Shown here piece by piece: positions 1-7,870 of a stretch of 64,000 nucleotides of DNA. The stretch spans positions 496,001 to 560,000 of the forward strand of contig JADJRH010000001.1 in NCBI GenBank assembly GCA_016712345.1. Reading direction: 5' to 3'. How positions within the stretch are numbered: position 1 is the stretch's first letter; each line of letters opens with the position of its first letter. A program made the translations under genes and the position numbers. Under the pieces are notes generated by a model that worked only from the letters and a program-made list of their open reading frames with translations, did no database searches and was not told where the DNA came from. The stretch is from Polyangiaceae bacterium. GTDB taxonomy: Bacteria; Myxococcota_A; Polyangia; Polyangiales; Polyangiaceae.

Positions 1-601
1 GCGACCATCCCGACATCAGCAGCTCTTCAAGGCTTGAGTCGCCGATAGGCTCGACAAACGCGCGCACCAAAAATCGATCGGCAAATGCCGCGAGTTGTTC
101 CTCTTCGGGCAATCGATTGGAAGCCCCGACGCACACCCGAAGTGGACATTTCATCCGAGTGTGCCCGCGCACAAACGTTCGCTCATTGAGAATGCCGAGG
201 AGGGTATTCAATATGGCAGTTGACCCGAGAAAAACCTCGTCCAAAAAGGCAATTTCTGCCTCGGGCAACATACCGGCGGTTTCTGTTTCAACAACACCTT
301 CTCGGAGTTTTTTCAGGTCGACAGGCCCAAATATCTCGGACGGTTCTGTGAAACGGCCCAATAGATATTCAAACGTTTTGCCACCGAGACGTTTGGCGAT
401 GCGACGCACCGCTTCACTTTTGGCGGTTCCCGGCGGCCCGACAACAAGTACGTGCTCTCGCGCAACAGCGGCGAGCACAACGAGTTCAACCAACGTTTCG
501 CGCTCTATCAAGCCGCGCGAAGCATCACTGATGGCGCTTTTGAGCGCTGAACTCGATTCTTTTAATTGAGAGGGTGAGTTGACCGGAGAAGAAACTGTCA
601 T
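1..601 (-). CDS. MoxR/RavA-family AAA ATPase (C-terminal part missing at window edge)
   Basis: This is an AAA+ ATPase of the MoxR/RavA kind, a cytosolic chaperone-like ATPase that usually works with a VWA-domain partner. About 200 residues are visible. They show Walker A GPPGTAKSE near residues 55-63, the RavA-like stretch GRFTEPSEIFGPVD near 82-95, Walker B IAFLDEVF near 117-124, and sensor-1-like GASNRLPEEE. The reading frame runs off the left end of the window, so the C-terminal part is not seen. The ATG at 599-601 overlaps the TGA of the upstream lipoprotein gene as ATGA, so the two are probably translationally coupled. It differs from the second MoxR protein at 27.2-28.2 kb, which belongs to the classical MoxR branch. 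The family call is firm; the partner would lie outside the window. Confidence 0.9.
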   Translation of the reverse strand, partial: MTVSSPVNSPSQLKESSSALKSAISDASRGLIERETLVELVVLAAVAREHVLVVGPPGTAKSEAVRRIAKRLGGKTFEYLLGRFTEPSEIFGPVDLKKLREGVVETETAGMLPEAEIAFLDEVFLGSTAILNTLLGILNERTFVRGHTRMKCPLRVCVGASNRLPEEEQLAAFADRFLVRAFVEPIGDSSLEELLMSGWS

Positions 602-2631
602 TGATGTGTGCCGGGCGTGGATGCGTCGAGCGACCAGATAAAGTTATCAATCAGTGCAACAGAATCATACCAACCGTCGCCGGTATCCCAAACAACGAGC
701 CGCAGCTCAATAACTTCACCGGGCTTCACGTTGCCTGTTGTGGTGAGCCATCCTGTACCGCCGCCCGCAAACTTGGCTGTGTTTGAACACCAGGCAGGGT
801 CATTGGCAAATTGAGAGGGCGGATTGGGATCGTCAAAGCCGGTGCCCACCAGTTGAGTTGTGCCTTGGCAGGTGTTATTGCCGGGAACCGCACCGCCGCC
901 GCAACCCGTGGGGCTTGATTGGCATTGACTGAACAAGCCGGTATTGCCGGTGGCGAGGTTGACACCGACGGGATACACCTTGTTACCGGTGGTATAAAAT
1001 GCCAAGTTTTTATCAGCCGGGTTACCCGCCTGACCCATACCGGGAACAAAGGTTGAGTCGAGCAGTGCCAAGAAAAAGTCGTTAAACGCGCTGCATACCC
1101 ACTCGGGATATTCGCTCGAATAAAAGTTGGTGGAAATGTTAAACGACTTGGCATTTGTCGGCACGCGCACGCGCACTTTGAGCATGACAGGGTCGTTGGC
1201 GGTGGTGCCACCCTGCGGTTCTGGGCAACCGGGCGCGTTGGGGAAGTTATTGTTATTGGCTGCCAGCCAGTCTGCCGGCACAGGGCTTGTTTTGGCGAGG
1301 CTCTGACCCCCTTGGAAGGCTTTATAAGCGGGGCTCGCGTTATTGGGTGCCGTTTGAGCCGCGGCGGCCCCGGTGGAAAGCATCATTAATCGGCTGCCGG
1401 CGAGAGGAGTCACCCCCGACCCAAACCCCTGCCGAATAGACTTTGAATCGGCATGGGGGGAACCCGTGCCGTCGGCCAATGAGAATTTGGCGCTGATAAC
1501 GCCCCATTTTTTATCTTTTTTATTGGGCGGATTTTCAACAGTATCGGAGCACAGATCAATGGCTTTTGCGTAATCGGTGGCTGTTGCCGAGTTTGAAACG
1601 AGGTTTGCATCACAAGCCTGCAAAGGATTGTCTTTTGTACCGTCGCAATCGTCGTCTACGTCATTGCCCGGCACTTCAAACGCGCCTGGATTTACAAGGC
1701 CCGGATCGCCGCAAACATCCACTTGCACCACGTCGCAACAGTCACCGTCGCACGGAGTCCAACCGTCGCCGTCGAGGTCTTTTGCGTTATCAGGCGTGCC
1801 ATCACAATCGTTATCAAGCCCGTCGGCGCAGGTATCAAAAAGCGGAACCACCTGACCGGTACAAGGGCCCCACGAAGTGCCCGTTTCATCACATGTGGAA
1901 ACGCCTGATTTACAGGTGCCAGTGCCTTGTGTACCCACGGGGCCTGTATAACAGTCTTGCGTTGCACCGGGTGTACAAGAGCACTCGCCTACAGAAAGGC
2001 TCCATTCACACCCGTCTTCGGCGTTTTTATTACAATCGGCATAACCGTCGTCGCATGCGCCCAATGAACAAATGCCACCCGAGCAAACCTCAATAGCGTG
2101 ATCGAGATTGGGGCAGGGGGTGTCACAGGCCCCGCACGCTTTTGGATCGCTTGTCAGATCGATACAAGCACCGCCGCAACACGCAAGACCATTGGCGCAG
2201 GGTTGCGAACCGCTGCAACCCGCAACACAGTTGCCGCTCGGCGAACACACAGAACCGGCGTCACATTGCGAATCGTCATTGCAGGTTACGCACTGATGTG
2301 TTGTGGGATCGCAGAATTTGGGCGATGTACACTCGGAGTCATCTTTGCAGCCGTCGAGGCAGGTTTTGGTAGTGGCATCGCAAAACTGTCCCGCCAAACA
2401 CGTGTCATTGTCGGCCAAACATTCAACACATGTTTTTGAATCGGGATCGCAGACAGGCGTGTTCCCCTCGCATGTCGCGGAACACTCTCCGCTTGATCCG
2501 CCGGTACCGCCCCCCCCGGTACCGGTGCTTGCACCATCACACGCAGCCGCGATGAAGCCGCCCGCCAAAAGCGTGATGAGTGAAACCGAAAACGGGAATC
2601 CCAAGCTCACACGGCGGCTCAACTTCGGCAT
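598..2631 (-). CDS. Cys-rich lipoprotein with MopE-type and choice-of-anchor-type region
   Basis: Predicted outer-surface lipoprotein of 677 residues. The ATG at 2631 is preferred over the upstream TTG because AGGAGG sits 5-6 bases before it and the N-terminus then begins MPKLSRR followed by a hydrophobic stretch and a lipobox ending AAAC. Next come a Gly/Thr/Ser linker and a long Cys-rich region with EGF-like spacing such as CDPDSKTCVEC. A MopE-type putative metal-binding motif (DGLDNDCDGTPD, DLDGDGW) follows. The C-terminal half resembles the choice-of-anchor domain common in Myxococcota surface proteins (SDTVENPPN, LMMLSTGAAA, FNISTNFYSSEYPEW). A shorter paralogue is encoded at 15.4-16.7 kb. 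The stop codon overlaps the start of the AAA ATPase gene. Function unknown; surface display and possibly metal binding are inferred. Confidence 0.85.
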   Translation of the reverse strand: MPKLSRRVSLGFPFSVSLITLLAGGFIAAACDGASTGTGGGGTGGSSGECSATCEGNTPVCDPDSKTCVECLADNDTCLAGQFCDATTKTCLDGCKDDSECTSPKFCDPTTHQCVTCNDDSQCDAGSVCSPSGNCVAGCSGSQPCANGLACCGGACIDLTSDPKACGACDTPCPNLDHAIEVCSGGICSLGACDDGYADCNKNAEDGCEWSLSVGECSCTPGATQDCYTGPVGTQGTGTCKSGVSTCDETGTSWGPCTGQVVPLFDTCADGLDNDCDGTPDNAKDLDGDGWTPCDGDCCDVVQVDVCGDPGLVNPGAFEVPGNDVDDDCDGTKDNPLQACDANLVSNSATATDYAKAIDLCSDTVENPPNKKDKKWGVISAKFSLADGTGSPHADSKSIRQGFGSGVTPLAGSRLMMLSTGAAAAQTAPNNASPAYKAFQGGQSLAKTSPVPADWLAANNNNFPNAPGCPEPQGGTTANDPVMLKVRVRVPTNAKSFNISTNFYSSEYPEWVCSAFNDFFLALLDSTFVPGMGQAGNPADKNLAFYTTGNKVYPVGVNLATGNTGLFSQCQSSPTGCGGGAVPGNNTCQGTTQLVGTGFDDPNPPSQFANDPAWCSNTAKFAGGGTGWLTTTGNVKPGEVIELRLVVWDTGDGWYDSVALIDNFIWSLDASTPGTHQ

Positions 2632-2739
2632 ATCGCCTCCTACCAAAGAGCAAAACGTGGTGGCGCGCAGTAGAAAAACATAGCCACCGGGGAGAATTAC
2701 ACAGGAGAACGGTCGCCGTGTGAAGAACCATTCGTAACG

Positions 2740-4203
2740 CTATCGCTTGCACTCGTAGATGCGAGCGGTGCGCGCCGAGGTGTCACCCACAATGTAATAA
2801 TTGAGGTCAATCACCAATTCATCCGCGTCGGCCATGCCCGCATAACGACGAACTTGATCCAATAGCCATTGGCAATGCTCTTCACGCCTATCGACCAAGT
2901 GCTCCTGCTTTGCATATCCGGGCAGCGACAGCTTTTCAAAGTAGAATGGGCCAAACCGAGAAACAATAAACTCGCTGAAAGCCACATTGTGCATAGCGAG
3001 TTCTTTTACCTCATCAACTTGGCGAAACGCGCCGTCGGGCCGTTTGCGGGCGGATACCTTGGCAAAACGCGGTTGAGTTTCACCACCTTGATAAGAGCCT
3101 GAAAAGAGTGAAAAGCTCAATATCGGGTATTCACCTTTGCGGGTGAAAAACGGCAACCATTGAACGGCGCAGAGCACCGCCGCCGCAGCCACAAATCCCC
3201 ACTTTGGATTAACTTTTTCACCTTCGGCTGCGCGCGTGCGCGGAGCGCTTTTTCCGCGGAAAAGAAGGGCTAATTCATAAGGAGGAGCAAAGAAAAGAAT
3301 GCCCGCTTCGAGGAACGAAAATGGGTTGATAGAAATGCCGTATCTGACAATTTCATGAAAGATGAACGCCGTGAGAATCAACGGGAGGCGTGACTTTGGA
3401 AAGAAGTGGACGAGACCGTACGAAGACTCCCAAAAGCAAACGGCAAACCCAATTGCACCAAGCAACCAAAGTGGCCAGTTTGCGGCCGGTGTAATGAGTT
3501 CAAGTCCCCATAGAAAATGGGTTTGAATGGTGACGCCGTTAAAATATTGGGCGCCCGATTGCAGCATTTTTTCAAGCCCGGCCTGAACGTACACAGTCAT
3601 GACAGCAAAACGAACGGCTTCAACAGAATAGGCGGGGTAAGAGGCAACCTCTGTGAGGGGCTTTTTCTCGCGCCAGGCTTTAAAATATTTGCCAATGTGT
3701 GGGCTCGGATCCGGACAAAAAGCGAATGCCAAAAGCGCCATTGGCACCATGTGATTGTGAACCGAATAACCGAATGAATAAGACAACGACCAAAGGTACA
3801 CATGACACAGTGCGGCCACCGCCGTTCCAATACGCGTCGCAAACCCCAATGCGGCCAAAACGAGCCCGACACGAAACGCCCAGGTGGCAACGTCCACCGT
3901 CCAAAGGGGCATGGATGCGAGCGAAACCGCTTTAAAGATGCCAATTGGAGACGCTATTGGGATATTGCGAGACAGCGTTTCTTTTAAGACAACGGGGTTG
4001 GGTGAATTCCAAAGCCAGGCAATGAGTACAATGAGCTTGGCGGAGTCGAGATAAACAGCGGGCTCGCGATCGCCGAGCATCTTGACGACTCGGTCTCTGA
4101 GCGTGGCCCCGGGACGCGCTTTGGCGGCGCGATAGGCCAGGTAGCCGTACAATATGAGCCACGGCAATACCAAACCCAGGCGCACAACCTTGGAGGTCAA
4201 CAT
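2740..4203 (-). CDS. HTTM-domain-like polytopic membrane protein
   Basis: Integral membrane protein of about 487 residues with many hydrophobic segments, starting LGLVLPWLILYGYLAY. The central part, with VYVQAGLEKMLQSG and AQYFNG, resembles HTTM/vitamin-K-dependent-carboxylase-like membrane proteins. The soluble C-terminal portion is charged and begins after a last membrane helix around VLCAVQWLPFF. The ATG at 4203 is chosen because GGGAGA lies about 8 bases upstream; an ATG ten codons earlier has no ribosome site. The gene stands alone between the lipoprotein gene and the dikinase-like gene. The family call is by resemblance only, no catalytic residues were verified, and the substrate is unknown. 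Confidence 0.6.
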   Translation of the reverse strand: MLTSKVVRLGLVLPWLILYGYLAYRAAKARPGATLRDRVVKMLGDREPAVYLDSAKLIVLIAWLWNSPNPVVLKETLSRNIPIASPIGIFKAVSLASMPLWTVDVATWAFRVGLVLAALGFATRIGTAVAALCHVYLWSLSYSFGYSVHNHMVPMALLAFAFCPDPSPHIGKYFKAWREKKPLTEVASYPAYSVEAVRFAVMTVYVQAGLEKMLQSGAQYFNGVTIQTHFLWGLELITPAANWPLWLLGAIGFAVCFWESSYGLVHFFPKSRLPLILTAFIFHEIVRYGISINPFSFLEAGILFFAPPYELALLFRGKSAPRTRAAEGEKVNPKWGFVAAAAVLCAVQWLPFFTRKGEYPILSFSLFSGSYQGGETQPRFAKVSARKRPDGAFRQVDEVKELAMHNVAFSEFIVSRFGPFYFEKLSLPGYAKQEHLVDRREEHCQWLLDQVRRYAGMADADELVIDLNYYIVGDTSARTARIYECKR

Positions 4204-4354
4204 GAAATCGTCTCCCGAGCCGGGACTATCCATGAGGCGATTGCGCGGAAGCTTCCCGAATAGTCCGACTTAGCTCGCAATCGTGCGCCCAATTGGGCAT
4301 CTGAGTCAAGCGGGGCTCGGGCGAGAAAAACGCGGAACACAATCGCGTGATAAA

Positions 4355-6400
4355 TCAGTCAACAGTGGGGCGCGCCTGTTTGATCTGAAGGGAACCGTCT
4401 TTTCGGATCTTAAATTCAACATCCATGGCGAATGTGTCGTCGCCGCTTCGACCATAACGTTTGGCAAAGTGAACGTGCACCTTTTCAAGCGCTGCAACCA
4501 AACGCTCAATGTCGGTGGGCGATAACACCGGTTTTCCTTCCGGCGAAAGGGTGGAGCGGGAAATGTATTGCGTTTCGTATTCACCATTTTCGCCGATGCG
4601 CGAAATCAACAACTCCTCCGGTGCCGAGCCGGGCGGCGGATTGGTGACCAAACTCTCGCCCACTTGAGCATTGATATAAAAGCCGGGCCAATTGGGGTCA
4701 TAAATGTTCTTTGTGTACGCAACACCGTTGGCAAGTTCATCGTCTTCATTGGGATGAATTAAAACGCCCATTGCTGCGGCAAAGTGGTCAATGCGATAAA
4801 ACTCGCGCTCTTCAAAAGCCCTAAAGTTCCACAGGCTCGAAAACACCTGTTTGACAGTGTTTTCAAGATGTCCTTCATCGGGGCGATGGGTATATGAATC
4901 ATACAGCCCTGCCCCATTAAAACCGGGCAAATCTTCGTTGTTTGTGGAGGAGCGCGCTCGAATTGGTTGGGTGGGACCGAACAATTGACCAAACGTCGCC
5001 TGCAATGCTGCAATTTGGTCCGAAAGCGCTGACGGCATTTTTGCTTTGCGAACTTTTTTGCGAAACGCCGACAGCGCTTTGTCGCGACTTTCCGCATCGG
5101 CGGAAAACTCGGGCAATGCGATCATTTGTTTGGCGGCTTCATAAAGTTGGTTTTCGGCCATAAAGGTGTCGTAAAAATAAAACGGCAAACCAAAGCCGTT
5201 GGGCACCGTTTTGGCCGGAAGCACTTTTCTTAGTTCGGCCAGATTGGCTGTTTTGGCGCCGAAAGTACGCGCATCCCCAAACGCGATTTCAGCGAGTGGA
5301 GCCGGCGTTTTACGGGTTAAGTCGCGAGGCGGAGACTGCGACTCTTTGGGGCGCACTTTCTCCAAAAAGGCATTGGCCTCCTCCGGCGTTGCGGCAGCAA
5401 TGCGTACACCTTCAGGCGCAACTTCAAACCGAATTACTTTGTCGGCGTGTGCAATGATCGATGGGTCGGTGGAGGCGTTTTTGAGATACGCATTGGGGGT
5501 GCCATTTTGTTTCGCTTTGAGATTGATATGCGACAGCGGCGTTTGCGGGGCTTCTGTAACAATGCCGGCAACGTGGGAAAGGTCATTGGGTGTTTGTTTA
5601 AGCACAACAACGTCCCGCACTGTGGGCGGCCTCGACGACGTGCCCTCATTGATAATGCGCAACGTTCCAAACGAAACACCCAAGTTCATCGGCGCAAACG
5701 TGATGTTTGCAAACAGTTCGGCGCTCAGAATGGTGCGCACATTCTTTTTGGTGAGTTCATTGAATTCGGCGCGATAAATGGCTTCTTGAGTGGAACCCGC
5801 CGGGTGATAAAAAATCCGCCCTTTGGCAAAAGGAAGCGCTTTGGAAATGGCTCGAAACGCCGTAACAACATGCGGGACGTGAATGGGGTCTGTTGGCCAA
5901 AATTCAATTGCAAAAAGGCCTGTTTCACCGCCCGGGCCCACATAGCTCTCGTGATATAAAATGGTGCCGGCGAGATTTTCACGCGCGTCGCGGAAATAGG
6001 TTTGCGCGTTAAATTCATTGAGTGAAAGAGGCATTTTTAATGCTTCTTTGGCAAAATCGTAATGATATGAAAATGTGTTCGTTTGAATGAGGTAAAGCTT
6101 CGGACTTTTTCCAGACACACCGGTCATTAAAAACTTTACCGTTTGAACGCGCGGAGCACCGGGCACGTCGTCACGCACGGCGAGCGCCAAAAATCTTTCA
6201 AGCGTGCGAGCGGAGCGCGCGCCGTATTTGGGAGGAATGCGCAATACAATGGGCGCCGGGGCTTTTTTTCGGGCCGGAGCCGGAGCTGCCTCAGGGGCAA
6301 ATCGAGCCGCCCCCGGCGCGGGCGCGGTCACCGTTTCTGAAAAAATGCCCGGCTTTTTACCCGGAAGCAATGCAATGAGCACGCGTGCCGTCTTTGCCAT
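4355..6400 (-). CDS. PEP-synthase/dikinase-like protein with phosphohistidine domain before ATP-grasp domain
   Basis: A 681-residue protein of the PEP/pyruvate-binding (dikinase) superfamily. Residues 1-260 are an uncharacterised N-terminal region with an Ala/Pro-rich linker. Residues about 265-345 form the swivelling phosphohistidine domain, with the probable phosphorylated His291 in TPLSHINLKAK. Residues about 370-681 are the ATP-grasp domain, showing FGAKTANLAEL near 380-390, RARSSTNNEDLPG near 481-493, and a closing DVEFKI...IKQARP. The order is the reverse of classical PpsA, in which ATP-grasp comes first, and resembles glucan water dikinase. There is no C-terminal PEP-binding TIM barrel. 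The acceptor is therefore uncertain: a small molecule, glycan or protein. Domain calls are secure; the reaction is inference. Confidence 0.8.
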   Translation of the reverse strand: MAKTARVLIALLPGKKPGIFSETVTAPAPGAARFAPEAAPAPARKKAPAPIVLRIPPKYGARSARTLERFLALAVRDDVPGAPRVQTVKFLMTGVSGKSPKLYLIQTNTFSYHYDFAKEALKMPLSLNEFNAQTYFRDARENLAGTILYHESYVGPGGETGLFAIEFWPTDPIHVPHVVTAFRAISKALPFAKGRIFYHPAGSTQEAIYRAEFNELTKKNVRTILSAELFANITFAPMNLGVSFGTLRIINEGTSSRPPTVRDVVVLKQTPNDLSHVAGIVTEAPQTPLSHINLKAKQNGTPNAYLKNASTDPSIIAHADKVIRFEVAPEGVRIAAATPEEANAFLEKVRPKESQSPPRDLTRKTPAPLAEIAFGDARTFGAKTANLAELRKVLPAKTVPNGFGLPFYFYDTFMAENQLYEAAKQMIALPEFSADAESRDKALSAFRKKVRKAKMPSALSDQIAALQATFGQLFGPTQPIRARSSTNNEDLPGFNGAGLYDSYTHRPDEGHLENTVKQVFSSLWNFRAFEEREFYRIDHFAAAMGVLIHPNEDDELANGVAYTKNIYDPNWPGFYINAQVGESLVTNPPPGSAPEELLISRIGENGEYETQYISRSTLSPEGKPVLSPTDIERLVAALEKVHVHFAKRYGRSGDDTFAMDVEFKIRKDGSLQIKQARPTVD

Positions 6401-6465
6401 GATTTTCCTCCTCCGTTCGTTGCTGCGCAGATGCCGCGCAAAATCGTTATCAAAATGGGGCGAAT

Positions 6466-6879
6466 TTATTCACCCATAACTTTTAAGATCACCCGCTTGC
6501 GGCGTTGGCCGTCAAACTCGGCATAAAAGATCTGCTGCCAGGTACCCAAATCGAGATTGCCTTTGGTAATGGGCACGATCACTTCGTGATGAATAAGCAG
6601 CGACTTTAGGTGCGCATCACCGTTGTCTTCGCCGGTACGGTGATGTTTGTAATCGGGCTTTTCAGGGGCGAGATGTTCGAGCCATTGCCAAATATCTTCC
6701 CACAGCCCCGGCTCGTGATCGTTCACAAAGACGCCGGCGGTGATGTGCATCGCAGAGACAAGCACCATCCCTTCTGCGATACCGGCTTTTGCAACAAACG
6801 CCTGCACCTTTTCAGTAATGTTCACCAAATCGCGGCGTTTCTTCGTCTCAAACCAAAGGTATTCTGTCGCTGTCTTCAT
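6466..6879 (-). CDS. YjbQ-family protein (secondary thiamine-phosphate synthase-like, UPF0047)
   Basis: A small cytosolic protein of 137 residues from the ATG at 6879, matching the usual length of about 138 for this family. Family hallmarks are visible: HITAGVFVNDHEPGLWEDI, HHRTGEDNGDAHLKSLLI and GTWQQIFYAEFDG, which supply the conserved His, Asp and Glu residues of the YjbQ fold. Some members have weak thiamine-phosphate synthase activity, but the physiological role is unsettled. A TTG eight codons upstream could extend the protein but adds nothing conserved. It lies between the Bat operon and the dikinase-like gene on the same strand, with gaps of roughly 60 bases on both sides, so co-transcription is possible. 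Confidence 0.88.
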   Translation of the reverse strand: MKTATEYLWFETKKRRDLVNITEKVQAFVAKAGIAEGMVLVSAMHITAGVFVNDHEPGLWEDIWQWLEHLAPEKPDYKHHRTGEDNGDAHLKSLLIHHEVIVPITKGNLDLGTWQQIFYAEFDGQRRKRVILKVMGE

Positions 6880-6939
6880 TGGTTTGGGCAATGATAACGC
6901 CAACCACGTTACCGTGGGTGAATTACAAGTCCGGTGGAC

Positions 6940-7842
6940 CTAAGGCAGCACGCGGACGGATGTGGAAGGAACCCAACCTTCGGCCGCTCCCCAACGAATG
7001 TGGGTAATCACTCCGCGGCGTTCACCCACTTCAACCGAGGCGGCTTCAGGAACGGGGTCACCACCTTTTGCACGCCCGGTGTCGTCGGTGAGATACGCTT
7101 CATTCACAACAATCACACCGGGCTTTGTGGTGGCTTTTAATGTGCGCGCGTGCCACGCAAACGGAACTAAGAAGCACAGGAGTACCACAGAGACGGCAAC
7201 CATAACAGTGCCCGCCACGTGTATTGGGTGGGCCGGACCTTTAATTTGAGCGGGTTTTTCGGGCGAATCTTCTTTTATTGTTTCGCCTTGTTTTTCAGCG
7301 ATTTTGTCGAGCTTGTTATCATCAATTCGTCGAAAAAAAATGCCAATTGCCAATACAATGCTCGTGATAATCGAAGCGATGGTCCACGCGCGCTCCGACA
7401 TCAGTGCTGCAATAGCTCTGTCGAGGGTGGGACGCGCGTCCATAGTGCTTCCGCCCTTTTTCGAGCGCCGCCTTGTCACTTCGCCGCGCACCGCATCGAG
7501 CGCAGCTTCAGCACTGGTGTCATTGGGCGAAAGCAATAAACATTCTTCAAATGCGGCGGCTGCGCGGCCAAAATCGCCGGGTTTTGCAGCCCCGGACCGA
7601 ATGCGCATTACATACGCGAGGCCTCGATTATAACTTGCATCGGGGTGCAAAAAGCCTCTGTCCGCCAATGCTTCCAATGAATCAATGGCGGCGCCGTATT
7701 CACCTTTTGACAATGCAACGCCGCCTTTTTCGAATAGGGCGGCATCATTCACCGGACCTTCTGCCGGCTCGGCGTTGTCGGCTTTTGCAGGCTCAATGTT
7801 TATGGCAAAAGCCAATGCGAATGCCAAAAAACGCGCTCTCAT
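6940..7842 (-). CDS. batE: BatE-like TPR/SH3 membrane protein
   Basis: Last gene of the Bat (Bacteroides aerotolerance-type) operon. The 300-residue protein has an N-terminal signal-like segment (RARFLAFALAFAIN), TPR-type helices (FEKGGVALSKGEYGAAIDSLEAL, then YNRGLAYVMRI), two membrane helices (WTIASIITSIVLAIGIFF and VMVAVSVVLLCFLVPF), and a C-terminal SH3-like portion ending WVPSTSVRVLP. That domain order is typical of BatE. The ATG at 7842 gives a proper signal sequence; a longer reading frame would overlap batD. It starts 28 bases after the batD stop. The operon is thought to build a periplasmic or membrane complex with the VWA proteins BatA and BatB. Confidence 0.82.
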   Translation of the reverse strand: MRARFLAFALAFAINIEPAKADNAEPAEGPVNDAALFEKGGVALSKGEYGAAIDSLEALADRGFLHPDASYNRGLAYVMRIRSGAAKPGDFGRAAAAFEECLLLSPNDTSAEAALDAVRGEVTRRRSKKGGSTMDARPTLDRAIAALMSERAWTIASIITSIVLAIGIFFRRIDDNKLDKIAEKQGETIKEDSPEKPAQIKGPAHPIHVAGTVMVAVSVVLLCFLVPFAWHARTLKATTKPGVIVVNEAYLTDDTGRAKGGDPVPEAASVEVGERRGVITHIRWGAAEGWVPSTSVRVLP

Positions 7843-7870
7843 GACAACTTGGCTTTCATGAGGGCGTGGA

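Noticed and set aside
117..569. 150-codon open frame on the plus strand at the left edge
   Set aside because: It is the reverse of the AAA ATPase gene, whose minus-strand frame contains Walker A and B motifs; the plus-strand product has no recognisable feature.
1566..2439. Arg- and Cys-rich open frames opposite the lipoprotein gene
   Set aside because: Shadows of a GC-rich Cys-coding gene with a clear signal sequence and domains on the minus strand.
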